Position numbers and translations under genes: made by a program
In this document: in pieces, positions 1 through 9,786 of the stretch
How the letters are laid out: each line of letters opens with the position of its first letter
Numbering within the stretch: the first letter of the stretch is position 1
The notes under the pieces: model-generated
The model's input: only the letters and a program-made list of their open reading frames with translations
Told to the model about the DNA's origin: nothing
Databases searched by the model: none
Source: an uncultured Neomegalonema sp.
GTDB taxonomy: Bacteria > Pseudomonadota > Alphaproteobacteria > Rhodobacterales > Rhodobacteraceae
NCBI GenBank assembly: GCA_937995735.1
Contig: CALKIZ010000069.1
Span: 1-64,000, forward strand
Length of the DNA: 64,000 nucleotides
Reading direction: 5' to 3'

Positions 1-412
1 GGAAAACGACAACCTTCGTTGCCGGATTGCGCCATGACCGCATCGTCGCCCCGGTTGCCCTCAACTGTCCGATGAACGGCGAGATATTTCAGGCCTATAT
101 CGATCAATTTCTGGTGCGCGAACTGGCACCCGGCGACATCCAACAGTGATGGACAATCTATCCTCACACAAAAGCGACGCTGTTCGGGAAATGATCGAGG
201 ATGCTGGCGCTGAACTGCTATTCCTGCCGCCCTACAGTCCCGATCTGAACCCCATCGAACAGGTCTTCGCCAAGCTGAAACACCTCGCTCCTGAAATTAC
301 GCGAAAAGCTGCTACGCGAACAGTCGGTGCTCTCTGGGACGAAATCGGACGCCTCATCAACTGCTTCGCACACCATGAATGTGCCAGCTACATCACCAAT
401 AGCGGATATTGA
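1..412 (+). pseudogene. IS630-family transposase C-terminal part, split over two frames (frame ending TGA at 147-149, then ORF 146-412); truncated by window edge
   Basis: Frame 3 reads KTTTFVAGLRHDRIVAPVALNCPMNGEIFQAYIDQFLVRELAPGDIQQ*; the -1 frame continues VMDNLSSHKSDAVREMIEDAGAELLFLPPYSPDLNPIEQVFAKLK (DDE-type IS630 signature). Confidence 0.85.
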
Positions 413-443
413 ACCATGTTAGAAGCAAATCGCTCTAGGCTTT

Positions 444-674
444 CTACTGCTCTGCTGTTAACCTGGTAACTATTTTACGAACCACAGGCGCGACCACCAA
501 TACAGTCGGGAAAGCAACGAGACAAGACGACGCCCAATTCGCCATCCAAGCACCAAAAATACCATCGATAAGACCAAGCACACGGACAGTCGATACGCCG
601 GACACAATCAAAGACATGAACCCCGACAGTAAAAACCAAATAAAACCGGGGCAAATTTCGGCGGCATTTCTAAG
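444..674 (-). CDS. DUF2798-like small membrane protein (start uncertain; ORF open to 743)
   Basis: Translation FIWFLLSGFMSLIVSGVSTVRVLGLIDGIFGAWMANWASSCLVAFPTVLVVAPVVRKIV resembles DUF2798 two-TM proteins. Confidence 0.6.
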   Translation of the reverse strand, partial: LRNAAEICPGFIWFLLSGFMSLIVSGVSTVRVLGLIDGIFGAWMANWASSCLVAFPTVLVVAPVVRKIVTRLTAEQ

Positions 675-1935
675 CAACCAAACTCGAAGCAGCCGCTTCA
701 ATCGCCTCAATCGTCTGGTTGATATCCGAGTCGGTGAGAGCAAGGCACGGGTACATTTTTGAGGGCGACTTTAAGATACCCTTTTCACGCAATACCGCAT
801 TAAAGCGCCCGTTTATCTCGGCATCACCCGTCAGCCAATCACGGTAATTGCGTATCGGAGTCCCGGTAAACACCACATCGAATAATGTCGGATCACCTAC
901 AATCTGATGCGCGATGCCGCGTTTCCCAAGGGATTCAGTCAGTGCGCTCTGCAATGTTTTTCCGAGCTCACGTAGACGATCATAATTGCCGGGACGGCGT
1001 AATATTTCCATGGTCTTTAAGCCGGCAACCGATGCAACCGGATTTCCGCTTAGTGTCCCAAGTTGCATAAGAAATCCATCGGCCCCAACTTTTCCTTTAT
1101 CGAAATGTGCCATGATTTCGGTCTTACCAGCGGTAGCCGCAAGGGGAAAACCGCCCCCAATAATCTTACCCAATGTGCACAGGTCAGGTGTTACGCCATA
1201 CAGCTCTTGCGCGCCGCCATAGGCAAAGCGAAACCCGGTAACGACCTCATCAAAAATGAGGACTATACCGTGTTTGTCGGCCTCCTCACGCAGCGCTTCG
1301 AGAAAACCCGGAGCGGGTGGAATAACACGTTGCAGCGGTTCAACAATGATACCCGCAATGTCTTGACCATGCTCTGCTATCAACGAGCGCGCAAAATCAA
1401 TATCATTGAAAGGCGCAATCAACATTTCGTCACGGACACTCTCAGGAATACCCGCCGAATCCGGCACGGCTATGGGAAAGTTTACAAGATTGGTCGGCGC
1501 AAGACTCATCTGCGCTTCTGCGCTCATGCCGTGATAACCACCCTCAAACTTCATCATTTTCGTACGGCCCGTATAGGCGCGGGCAAGGCGCATCGCATAC
1601 ATATCTGCTTCACCGCCGGAAGCCGTATACCTTAACTGTTCGGCGCAGGGAACGGCGCGGCAGATTTCTTCAGCTAGTTCTACCCCCGCCGCATTATTGG
1701 CAAAGAATGTCATGCCTTTAGAAACTTGTTCTTGCACGGCATCGACCACTTCTTCATGGCCATGTCCGACCAGCATAGGACCAGAGCCAATCAGATAGTC
1801 GATAAACTCGTTACCATCTTCATCCCAGACGCGGCTTCCCTTGCCTTCGCGGATTAAAATTGTGTGGTCGAAATTACCAAAACCGCCTGCGGGTAAAACT
1901 TCTTGTGCCCGCGTCATCCAATCCGCCTGCGTCAT
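670..1935 (-). CDS. Class III (PLP) aminotransferase, glutamate-1-semialdehyde aminomutase-like
   Basis: 421 aa; LIFDEVVTGFR, TLGKIIGGGFPLAATAGK lysine motif. Confidence 0.9.
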   Translation of the reverse strand: MTQADWMTRAQEVLPAGGFGNFDHTILIREGKGSRVWDEDGNEFIDYLIGSGPMLVGHGHEEVVDAVQEQVSKGMTFFANNAAGVELAEEICRAVPCAEQLRYTASGGEADMYAMRLARAYTGRTKMMKFEGGYHGMSAEAQMSLAPTNLVNFPIAVPDSAGIPESVRDEMLIAPFNDIDFARSLIAEHGQDIAGIIVEPLQRVIPPAPGFLEALREEADKHGIVLIFDEVVTGFRFAYGGAQELYGVTPDLCTLGKIIGGGFPLAATAGKTEIMAHFDKGKVGADGFLMQLGTLSGNPVASVAGLKTMEILRRPGNYDRLRELGKTLQSALTESLGKRGIAHQIVGDPTLFDVVFTGTPIRNYRDWLTGDAEINGRFNAVLREKGILKSPSKMYPCLALTDSDINQTIEAIEAAASSLVA

Positions 1936-2051
1936 CGCGTCAACCCTTCATCTATAACAGCGCCTACCGTAGTGGCGAAATGGCGATCATTTCAATGAGG
2001 GAATTACAGTCAGCAGCAGTTTGTGATACGATCAACAAAGGTCTGGTTAAG

Positions 2052-2534
2052 CTATCCCCGTTCGTCTTTCGGTGATCCCATGACAATATAAGAAGTAATC
2101 GCATTCACCTGTGGAAATGTCCCCAGCACTTCTGTGTGGAAGTGTTTGTATGCGGCCAAATCCGATACTTCTACCCTCAGCAGATACTCTACAGTGCCTG
2201 TAATATTGTGGCATTCACGGACTTGCTGCGCCAGCGCGATAGATTTTTCAAATGCTTCCTGAGCGATTTTGGAATGATCGGACAATCCGACAGTAATATA
2301 AGCAACGAATCCAGCGCCCGTTGCGTGTCGATCCAAAACGGCCCGATAACCCTTGATAACCCCGGTGCGCTCTAACTCTTGCACCCTGCGTAAGCAGGCA
2401 GAAGGCGATAAGCCGACACGATCCGCCAGTTCGGTATTGCTCACACGGCCATCGCGAGCCAGCTCACGCAATATTCTATCGTCTTTTGAATCAGTTTTCG
2501 TCATTAATTGCATAATTAGCGCTTTTGTACGCAT
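2052..2534 (-). CDS. Lrp/AsnC family transcriptional regulator
   Basis: N-terminal HTH DDRILRELARDGRVSNTELADRVGLSPSACLRRVQELERTGVIKGYRA plus RAM domain. Confidence 0.93.
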   Translation of the reverse strand: MRTKALIMQLMTKTDSKDDRILRELARDGRVSNTELADRVGLSPSACLRRVQELERTGVIKGYRAVLDRHATGAGFVAYITVGLSDHSKIAQEAFEKSIALAQQVRECHNITGTVEYLLRVEVSDLAAYKHFHTEVLGTFPQVNAITSYIVMGSPKDERG

Positions 2535-2577
2535 TTTCGCAATAATATATTTCCCAAAACAGCTTACCGTCCCGCCT

Positions 2578-3174
2578 ATGACTTATGATATTTTCTTCGC
2601 TTTCGCGACGTTCTGCTTTGTCTCTTCGGCGACACCGGGACCAAATAATCTGATGCTGATGGCATCCGGGGCCAATTTTGGCATCAAGCGCACGATCCCC
2701 CATTGGCTTGGTATTGGCATTGGCTTCACAGCGATGATCGTGCTGGTTGGTGTGGGGTTAATACAGGTCTTCGACGCTTTTCCAATCACCTATACCGTTC
2801 TCAAGATTCTCAGCGTCGGGTATCTGCTTTATCTCGCGTGGAAGATCGCAAACGCTGCCCCGCCGAGCGAGGCAATCGAGACTGGCAAGCCGTTGAGCTT
2901 TCTGCAAGCCTGCGCCTTTCAATGGGTCAATCCAAAGGCTTGGGCGATGGCGCTTACGGCCATTAGTGTCTACACACCCACAGAGGGCCTCATCGCGATT
3001 TTGACCACGGCATTGATCTTCGGCGTGATCAACCTGCCCGCTTGCAGCCCGTGGATGTTCATCGGGCAGCAGATGCGGCGTTTCCTGACCGACCCTAAAA
3101 AACTCCGCGCCTTCAATATTCTGATGGCAGTGTTATTGGTTGCGTCGCTCTACCCGATCCTGCTGTCTGAATGA
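2578..3174 (+). CDS. LysE family amino-acid translocator (ATG at 2578; ORF open from 2353)
   Basis: SATPGPNNLMLMASGANFG motif, multiple TM helices; divergent from Lrp regulator. Confidence 0.9.
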   Translation: MTYDIFFAFATFCFVSSATPGPNNLMLMASGANFGIKRTIPHWLGIGIGFTAMIVLVGVGLIQVFDAFPITYTVLKILSVGYLLYLAWKIANAAPPSEAIETGKPLSFLQACAFQWVNPKAWAMALTAISVYTPTEGLIAILTTALIFGVINLPACSPWMFIGQQMRRFLTDPKKLRAFNILMAVLLVASLYPILLSE

Positions 3175-3193
3175 AGCAAAGATGAAGATAAGC

Positions 3194-4291
3194 CTATCCT
3201 AAACTTCGCGCTAGGTATCCGTGGAAATCATGGATCGTCCCTTCGTAATCTGCGGGAGCCAAAGGTCCGGCATCCGCTCGGCTGGACGCCAACCCCGGCT
3301 GCAAGCGTTCCAGCTTTTCGCGGTCCTCGCGGTTCACCTCTTCCCACAGCGCGACCCGCTGCGCGATGGTTGCCGTATCAAGCTCATCTTCCCACACAGA
3401 AAGCGTCCACCGCACCCGCACCGAGCTTGGCGACAAAGGTTGCAGGGACAGAGAAACCGTCAGATTAGCGGCTTGACTGACCACCTGACACGGATAAACG
3501 CAAAATAACGATGACCGATGGCGTTGCTCCGCCGTCAACCCCGGATGCCCTGTACCGCGCGGCGGGGTCGATTGCGGATAGTTTGCATGGTATCCGGTAA
3601 AGCCTTCGCCGCCCTCGAATTTTCGCGACAGCGCTGTGGGCGTGTATCCGTGCAAGGTCACGGGGTGAACGACCGACAGGTGATACCCCTCCATAAAATT
3701 CTCAATGAGGCATTTCCAATTACAGTGCCAAACTTCCTCGGCGCTATGGACAATCTGAAAGTCCTCGACGTGATACGGCGCAACAATGTCTTCTAATCCC
3801 ACCAATGTCGGAGCAAGCGGCAGCGCATCATCGTCGAGGGACACATAAATAAATCCCCGCCATTCTTCGCTGCGATACTCGGGCAAGCGGCAAGATTTCA
3901 TATCCAGAGCGGTGTTTTTCATCCGGGCAGCATTGCGCAGCGCACCGTCCCTCGAATAGCTCCACGCATGATAGGAACAGATGAATTTATCCGCGTTTCC
4001 GCTTCCCTCTGCCAGCGGCATGGCACGGTGGCGGCATAGGTTCGACAACACCCGGATCACATCATCATCGCCGCGCACTACAAGCAACGGCTCACCAAGC
4101 AAATCAGCGGTAAAGAAATCCCCCGCAGACGCCACCTCGTCACACCGGCCAAGGCAGTGCCATCCTTGTTTCAGCATGGTCTTACATTCATGCGCAAAAA
4201 GCGCTTCATCCGAATACGCCTGCCCCGGCAAACTCAGCGCTTTTTCCTGCGGCAATGCAGCGGTTTCGCGGATTATATCAAGCAACTGCAT
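3194..4291 (-). CDS. Rieske aromatic ring-hydroxylating oxygenase, alpha subunit
   Basis: CRHRAMPLAEGSGNADKFICSYHAWSYSRDG Rieske motif; ENFMEGYHLSVVHP catalytic domain. Confidence 0.92.
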   Translation of the reverse strand: MQLLDIIRETAALPQEKALSLPGQAYSDEALFAHECKTMLKQGWHCLGRCDEVASAGDFFTADLLGEPLLVVRGDDDVIRVLSNLCRHRAMPLAEGSGNADKFICSYHAWSYSRDGALRNAARMKNTALDMKSCRLPEYRSEEWRGFIYVSLDDDALPLAPTLVGLEDIVAPYHVEDFQIVHSAEEVWHCNWKCLIENFMEGYHLSVVHPVTLHGYTPTALSRKFEGGEGFTGYHANYPQSTPPRGTGHPGLTAEQRHRSSLFCVYPCQVVSQAANLTVSLSLQPLSPSSVRVRWTLSVWEDELDTATIAQRVALWEEVNREDREKLERLQPGLASSRADAGPLAPADYEGTIHDFHGYLARSLG

Positions 4292-4965
4292 CAGTCGTCC
4301 CCAGGCACGCCATAACTCGGCGCAGATTCAGGATTGAGAGCACGGGTTACGTAATCCGAAAGCTGTGGTTTATAAACCTCCCAGACATCGGCCAAACCCT
4401 TGATTGGACACTCTTCAGACCAATCCACCCGTATGTCCGCAACCGGCCAAGACACTTTATCAACCAGCCGCATCCCCGCCGAATGAACCGGCCCAGCCTC
4501 TCCTCCGGCGGCAAGCGCGGCCTGCATGGAGGTAATTAAACGATCCCCGATATGACCGCTCGAGCGCAGGAAAGCATCGACCATCGCTTGCGGCACATCG
4601 GAATTGGCGAGCAAATTACCCGCAGCCGCCACATCCTGCGCCGTTGCCTGTGCCCATGTTCCTAATATCTGATCACCGGACCCGATGGCTGTCGCACCGG
4701 TTTTATCGACCATCAAGACTTGGCGATATTCCGGGAAAGTTCCGGTTGCGCGCAGAATAGAAACCGCTTCCGAAGCCCCCGCCCCCAACTCCATAAGATC
4801 AAGACCGCGCGGTCCGAGCGTCGGATCGGTCACGTTCTGACTCGCCACAGCCCCCACACCAGCGCGCGCATAAGCACAACGCGCAGCTACACAAGGCGAA
4901 GAAGACGAAACTGCAACCCCAAACATGCCAGTCTCAGCGCAACGCGCCACAAGTGAAAAAGTCAT
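4291..4965 (-). CDS. DUF1028 domain-containing protein (Ntn-hydrolase-like); start MTFSLVARC at 4965
   Basis: MTFSLVARCAETGMFGVAVSSSSPCVAARCAYARAGVGAVASQNVTDPTLGPRGLDLM typical of DUF1028; 1-nt overlap with Rieske gene. Confidence 0.88.
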   Translation of the reverse strand: MTFSLVARCAETGMFGVAVSSSSPCVAARCAYARAGVGAVASQNVTDPTLGPRGLDLMELGAGASEAVSILRATGTFPEYRQVLMVDKTGATAIGSGDQILGTWAQATAQDVAAAGNLLANSDVPQAMVDAFLRSSGHIGDRLITSMQAALAAGGEAGPVHSAGMRLVDKVSWPVADIRVDWSEECPIKGLADVWEVYKPQLSDYVTRALNPESAPSYGVPGDD

Positions 4966-5107
4966 AAAACCCTCTGAATCATTCCTGAAAAGCTGCGCGA
5001 GATTTTCAAAACCCGCAAGCCGCCAAGAACGCCAAAAGATGTCGTTTTCGCACTTTTCTTGCAGGGCAGCGTGTTCTAGCGTCACAAGGATAGAATGGAG
5101 GCGCTTT

Positions 5108-6019
5108 ATGTGCGGCATTGTCGGGTTATTTTTAAAGAACAAAGCGCTGGAGCCAGAGCTTGGCCGCTTAACCGCGCTCATGCTGCATGAGATGTGTGAT
5201 CGGGGGCCGGACTCAGCCGGTTTTGCAATCTATGGCGGCGGCGATGATCGGGCAAAACTGGTGCTGTTGTCCAAATCCGGCGAGACGGATTGGGCCGCGA
5301 TGAAGGACCAGCTTGTCGCGGAATTATCGGCGGAGATGGAACTCGAGACACTCCACGATCACGCAATCATCCGCACGAGTGCCGATGGCCGCGCCGTTCG
5401 TCGCTGGATTATCGACAACGCGCCTGACGTGACGGTGCTGTCTTTGGGTAAAAACATCGAAGTCTTCAAAGGTGTCGGTGATCCTGACCGTGTTGCCAAA
5501 GATTTCGGGCTTGCAGAGCGCACCGGAACCCATGCGATTGCTCATACGCGCATGGCCACCGAAAGCGCGATCACAACGGCAGGGTCGCACCCGTTTTCCA
5601 CTGGCGCGGATACATGCCTCGTTCATAACGGGTCACTCTCGAACCATAATAATCTGCGCGAAATGCTGATGACCCATGGCGAGCAATTCCAGACCGAGAA
5701 CGACTCCGAAGTCGCCGCAGCTTATCTCGCATGGCGCATGTCCGAGGGCGATACTCTGAACCAAGCATTAGAATCCGCGCTGCGCGATCTCGACGGGTTT
5801 TATACCTTTGCAATCGGAACCGAGAATGGGTTCGCCGTGTTGCGCGATCCGGTTGCCTGCAAGCCTGCTGTGATTGCCGAGACCGATGATTGGGTTGCAA
5901 TGGCGAGCGAGTTCCGCGCGATTGCTCCGCTCCCCGGTGTCGAGAATGCAAAGATTTATGAGCCGGAACCCGCTAAGATTTACTCATGGAGCCATGCGGT
6001 AAAAGGACAAGCGGCATGA
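5108..6019 (+). CDS. glxB: Class II glutamine amidotransferase domain protein (GlxB / N-methylglutamate synthase subunit A-like)
   Basis: N-terminal Cys nucleophile MCGIVGLFLKNKALEPELGRLTALMLHEMCDRGPDSAGFAIYGGG. Confidence 0.85.
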   Translation: MCGIVGLFLKNKALEPELGRLTALMLHEMCDRGPDSAGFAIYGGGDDRAKLVLLSKSGETDWAAMKDQLVAELSAEMELETLHDHAIIRTSADGRAVRRWIIDNAPDVTVLSLGKNIEVFKGVGDPDRVAKDFGLAERTGTHAIAHTRMATESAITTAGSHPFSTGADTCLVHNGSLSNHNNLREMLMTHGEQFQTENDSEVAAAYLAWRMSEGDTLNQALESALRDLDGFYTFAIGTENGFAVLRDPVACKPAVIAETDDWVAMASEFRAIAPLPGVENAKIYEPEPAKIYSWSHAVKGQAA

Positions 6020-6702
6020 GCGATACCTTGCTGCGCAACACGACGCTCGATGTCGCCGCCTCCTCCGTTCGCGATGTTAACCGCGCGCTGAAAGCGGCGG
6101 ATGATGGGTCGTTTCAGGTTCTCAATTCCGGCGGCGCTCATGCACTCGCTTGTGGATTGGATGCCCCTGTTGACGTTACGATCAAAGGTCATGCGGGGTA
6201 TTACTGTGCAGGCATGAACAAACATGCCAGCGTGACGGTTGAGGGCAATGCCTCAACGGGACTTGCCGAAAACATGATGAGCGGCACGGTGCGGGTGAAA
6301 GGCAATGTCAGCCAATCCGCAGGCGCAACAGCGCATGGGGGCTTGCTTGTGATCGAGGGGGATGCCTCTGCAAGATGTGGCATTTCTCTCAAAGGCGCAG
6401 AGATTGTCGTTGGTGGCTCGGTCGGGCATATGAGCGCGTTCATGGCCCAAGCAGGAGCTTTAGTCGTTTGCGGGGATGCGGGCGAAGCACTCGGAGACTC
6501 AATTTATGAGGCCCGCCTTTACGTGCGCGGCTCCGTCGCCAGCCTCGGCGCGGATTGCATCGAAAAAGAAATGCGCGATGAACACCGAGAACAGCTAGCC
6601 GACTTGCTATCACGAGCAGGAATGGACGCAAACATAGCAGATTTCAAACGCTACGGCAGCGCGCGCCAGCTTTATAATTTCAAGATTGATAATGCTTACT
6701 AA
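6016..6702 (+). CDS. glxC: Glutamate-synthase GXGXG (beta-helix) domain protein, GlxC-like
   Basis: Repeats GLAENMMSGTVRVKGNVSQSAGATAHGGLLVIEGDASARCGISLKGAEIVVGGSVG; starts MSDTLLRNTTLD overlapping glxB stop. Confidence 0.85.
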   Translation: MSDTLLRNTTLDVAASSVRDVNRALKAADDGSFQVLNSGGAHALACGLDAPVDVTIKGHAGYYCAGMNKHASVTVEGNASTGLAENMMSGTVRVKGNVSQSAGATAHGGLLVIEGDASARCGISLKGAEIVVGGSVGHMSAFMAQAGALVVCGDAGEALGDSIYEARLYVRGSVASLGADCIEKEMRDEHREQLADLLSRAGMDANIADFKRYGSARQLYNFKIDNAY

Positions 6703-6722
6703 ACACTCACAAATTTGAGAAG

Positions 6723-7130
6723 TTGCAAATTATGAAACGTGACATGGATTTGATCCGCCAAATTTTACTTGATTTTGAGAACGGCAAAAAATCGTGGTCT
6801 TGTTTAACAAAATCTGTTGCTGATGCGATTTGCGCTGAAGATGAGCATGTAGTCCCCGACGACATAGCAAAAGCGCATGACTACCATATAAACTTGCTGG
6901 TGATTGGAGGCTTTATTGAGGCGGAAAGAAATTCGGCTAGCGTTTGGTATATAGAGAGAATGACGTGGCATGGACATGATTTTATCGACTCCGTTCGTGA
7001 TAACGATATTTGGAAGGAAACTAAGAATGCAGCGAAGTCTGTAGGCGGTTGGAGCGTCGAAATTTTAACGTCTCTTGCGAAAGGCTTCATTAAAACGAAA
7101 CTTCAAAGCCTAACCGGTATGGATTTGTAA
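6723..7130 (+). CDS. DUF2513-like hypothetical protein (probable start MKRDMDLIRQ at about 6732)
   Basis: MKRDMDLIRQILLDFENG...YHINLLVIGGFIEAE...MTWHGHDFIDSVRDNDIWKETKNAAK resembles DUF2513; low-GC segment. Confidence 0.75.
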   Translation: MQIMKRDMDLIRQILLDFENGKKSWSCLTKSVADAICAEDEHVVPDDIAKAHDYHINLLVIGGFIEAERNSASVWYIERMTWHGHDFIDSVRDNDIWKETKNAAKSVGGWSVEILTSLAKGFIKTKLQSLTGMDL

Positions 7131-7163
7131 TTATAATAAACGCTTAGATTACTATTACTTGAG

Positions 7164-8741
7164 TCACGTCACCCCGCACACCTCAATGAGCGTCGGTTTG
7201 TTTTCTGCAACAGCGTGAGCCAATGCATCCGGCAGGGCATCTGCACCGCTTAACGCGACAGTCTCATAACCGTAAGCCCGCCCGATCAACGTAAAGTCTG
7301 GCGGGGTCAGGTTCACGCCTTCCGGTTTGATCTGGCGGTTCTCCATAAAGCTGCGGATTTCGCCATAGCCATTGTTATTCCAGACAATCACCACAATCGG
7401 GAGGGCCTCGTCCATCGCGGTCCCCAATTCACCTAACGTGAACTGAATCCCGCCATCACCGATCAACACAATAGACGGGCGCGAAGGATCGCCGAGCTTC
7501 GCACCAATGGCCGCAGGCAAACCATAGCCGAGCGTTCCAAAGCCACTCGACGAATTAAACCACGCGCCTTCATTCCCCGGCTCGAATGCAAGGTTACCAG
7601 CATAGGTTAGTTGCGTTGAATCGCCGACCATCATTGCGGTTGGGACAGCTTCACGGATCGCACCAAGCGTATGCAGCATCTCGGTATAGCTTTCCGGCAA
7701 AGCCGCACGCGCGGCATCGCGTGTTTGTTTCGTCCGAACAGCGCCCTCGCGCGCCAACTCATCCACCCGTTTACAAAGATCAGCCATGACTGCCGCCGCA
7801 TCGCCTAGCACAGCAATATCCGTTCGCGGCCCCCGCGCTAGTTGTTCAGCGTCAATATCAACCCGCAGCATCCTCTTCGGCGCGGTCACGAGCCCAGTCT
7901 CGTAATCGAGATAGTCCGTCGGCCCCATCTCTGTCCCGAAAGCCAGCGCCAAATCGGAATCCTCAATAAGAGCCGCAACCGGCGCAAATCCGGGCGATGC
8001 CGCGACATGGAGCGGATGACCATGAGGGATCATCGCACGCGCGCTCATCGTCGTAACAATCGGGCAATCAAGACGCTCGGCCAATGCCAGTGCAGCCTGC
8101 GCCCCCTGCTTTGCACCGCCGCCCAATAACATCACCGGCGATTTGGCCGCATTGATCGCTGTAACCGCCTCATCAAGTGACGCGGGCACTGGACGCGCAA
8201 TAGATGGCGCGCGCGCAGGAGTGGGAAGCCCGTCTGTTGCCGCCCCCATCAGATCAAGCGGAATTTCAATATGAACCGGCCCCGGACGCGCCCCCTCGAA
8301 TACTGCGAAAGCACGGGCAACCGCATCGGGCAAATCTTCAGGTTTAAGAATGGTGCGCGAGAAAACAGAGCATTGTTTCGCAAAGCCACGCTGGTCAGGC
8401 ATTTCATGCAGATGGCCTTTACCCGACCCCATCTCGCCGCGCGCATTAACACCGGAAATCACCAACATCGGAATCGAGTCCGCTTTGGCTTGCAGCATCG
8501 CGGTTGCGATATTCGATAACCCCGGACCTGTGATAACGAGGCAAACACCGGGCTTGCCAGTCACCCGCGCATAGCCATCAGCCATGAACCCCGCCCCTTG
8601 CTCATGCCGGGGAGTAATGTGGCGGATGCTAGAGGTCGCAAGTCCCCGATACATCTCGGCGGTATGCACACCGGGAATCCCAAAAATCGCATCGACGTCA
8701 TACTGCTCGAGCAAAGCAATCAGATACTCGCCAAGATTCAT
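7164..8741 (-). CDS. Thiamine-pyrophosphate enzyme, 5-guanidino-2-oxopentanoate decarboxylase/acetolactate synthase-like
   Basis: 525 aa; GIPGVHTAEMYRG, TPRHEQGAGFMADGYAR, GDGGIQFTLGELGTAMDEALPIVVIVWNNNGYGEI TPP motif. Confidence 0.88.
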   Translation of the reverse strand: MNLGEYLIALLEQYDVDAIFGIPGVHTAEMYRGLATSSIRHITPRHEQGAGFMADGYARVTGKPGVCLVITGPGLSNIATAMLQAKADSIPMLVISGVNARGEMGSGKGHLHEMPDQRGFAKQCSVFSRTILKPEDLPDAVARAFAVFEGARPGPVHIEIPLDLMGAATDGLPTPARAPSIARPVPASLDEAVTAINAAKSPVMLLGGGAKQGAQAALALAERLDCPIVTTMSARAMIPHGHPLHVAASPGFAPVAALIEDSDLALAFGTEMGPTDYLDYETGLVTAPKRMLRVDIDAEQLARGPRTDIAVLGDAAAVMADLCKRVDELAREGAVRTKQTRDAARAALPESYTEMLHTLGAIREAVPTAMMVGDSTQLTYAGNLAFEPGNEGAWFNSSSGFGTLGYGLPAAIGAKLGDPSRPSIVLIGDGGIQFTLGELGTAMDEALPIVVIVWNNNGYGEIRSFMENRQIKPEGVNLTPPDFTLIGRAYGYETVALSGADALPDALAHAVAENKPTLIEVCGVT

Positions 8742-8744
8742 GCC

Positions 8745-8981
8745 TTAAAACGCCCTGAAAGTCAGGATTGTATAGGTATCGCGGATGCCGGAAATCGCGT
8801 GGATCTTTTCATTCACGAAATGCCCTATATCAACACTGTCCTCGACGTAACACTTGGCAATTAAGTCCCAATCGCCACTGGTAGAGTGGACTTCAGATGC
8901 TATTTCAGCATCTGCGATAGCGGCAGCGACCTCGTAAGCACGGCCTAACTCGCATTTTATATTCACAAAAAAGCATTGCAT
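8745..8981 (-). CDS. Stand-alone Lrp/AsnC ligand-binding (RAM) domain protein
   Basis: 78 aa, IKCELGRAYEVAAAIADAEIASEVHSTSGDWDLIAKCYVEDSVDIGHFV; no HTH. Confidence 0.85.
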   Translation of the reverse strand: MQCFFVNIKCELGRAYEVAAAIADAEIASEVHSTSGDWDLIAKCYVEDSVDIGHFVNEKIHAISGIRDTYTILTFRAF

Positions 8982-9012
8982 GACGATGTTGTCTCACGTC
9001 CTACGCTCAGGA

Positions 9013-9786
9013 TCAATCATAGCTATGCCCTGCCCGCAAACCTTCACGGACACGATGGGCAATATCGAGAAATTCTTGGCTCTCCCGAATATCGAGCGGG
9101 CGTTCTTTCGGCAAGGTCGTCTCGATCACATCGGTCACACGACCGGGACGCGGGGACATGACCACGATCTTCGTCGAAAGATAGACCGCTTCGGGGATCG
9201 AGTGCGTCACAAAACAGATCGTTTTATCTGTGCGATCCCAGAGCTTGAGCAGTTGTTCGTTCAAGTGATCGCGCACAATTTCGTCCAGCGCACCGAATGG
9301 TTCATCCATCAGCAACAGGTCCGCATCAAAGGCCAACGCACGGGCAATCGAAGCCCGTTGCTGCATTCCACCGGACAATTGCCATGGGAATTTCTTACCA
9401 AACCCCTTGAGATCGACCAGCTCCAGCACGCGCTCAATACGCTCTTGGCGCTCACGCTTGGGAATACCCATGATCTCCAGCGGCAATGCGATATTCTTGG
9501 CAATACTCCGCCACGGATAAAGCCCCGCCGCCTGAAAAACATAGCCATAGGAACGGTCGAGTCGTGCTTGTTCCGGCGAGACGCCGTTGACGGCAATATC
9601 TCCGCCTGTCGGCTTTTCTAGGTCAGCAATAACCCGCAGAAATGTCGTTTTACCGCACCCGCTGGGTCCAATAAAGGAGACGAATTCACCTTTATCGATG
9701 GTCAGATCGACATCTGACAGCGCATGAATAGGACCGTCATTGGTTTCAAATGTCAGCGAAAGTTTTTCGGCGGATACGACAGTCAC
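9013..9786 (-). CDS. ABC transporter ATP-binding protein (nitrate/sulfonate/taurine-type)
   Basis: Walker A GPSGCGKTT, signature LSGGMQQRASIARALAFDADLLLMDEPFGALD. Confidence 0.92.
   Translation of the reverse strand: MTVVSAEKLSLTFETNDGPIHALSDVDLTIDKGEFVSFIGPSGCGKTTFLRVIADLEKPTGGDIAVNGVSPEQARLDRSYGYVFQAAGLYPWRSIAKNIALPLEIMGIPKRERQERIERVLELVDLKGFGKKFPWQLSGGMQQRASIARALAFDADLLLMDEPFGALDEIVRDHLNEQLLKLWDRTDKTICFVTHSIPEAVYLSTKIVVMSPRPGRVTDVIETTLPKERPLDIRESQEFLDIAHRVREGLRAGHSYD

Noticed and set aside
1063-1635. 190-aa plus-strand ORF
   Set aside because: Antisense to the well-supported class III aminotransferase; composition looks like a shadow ORF.
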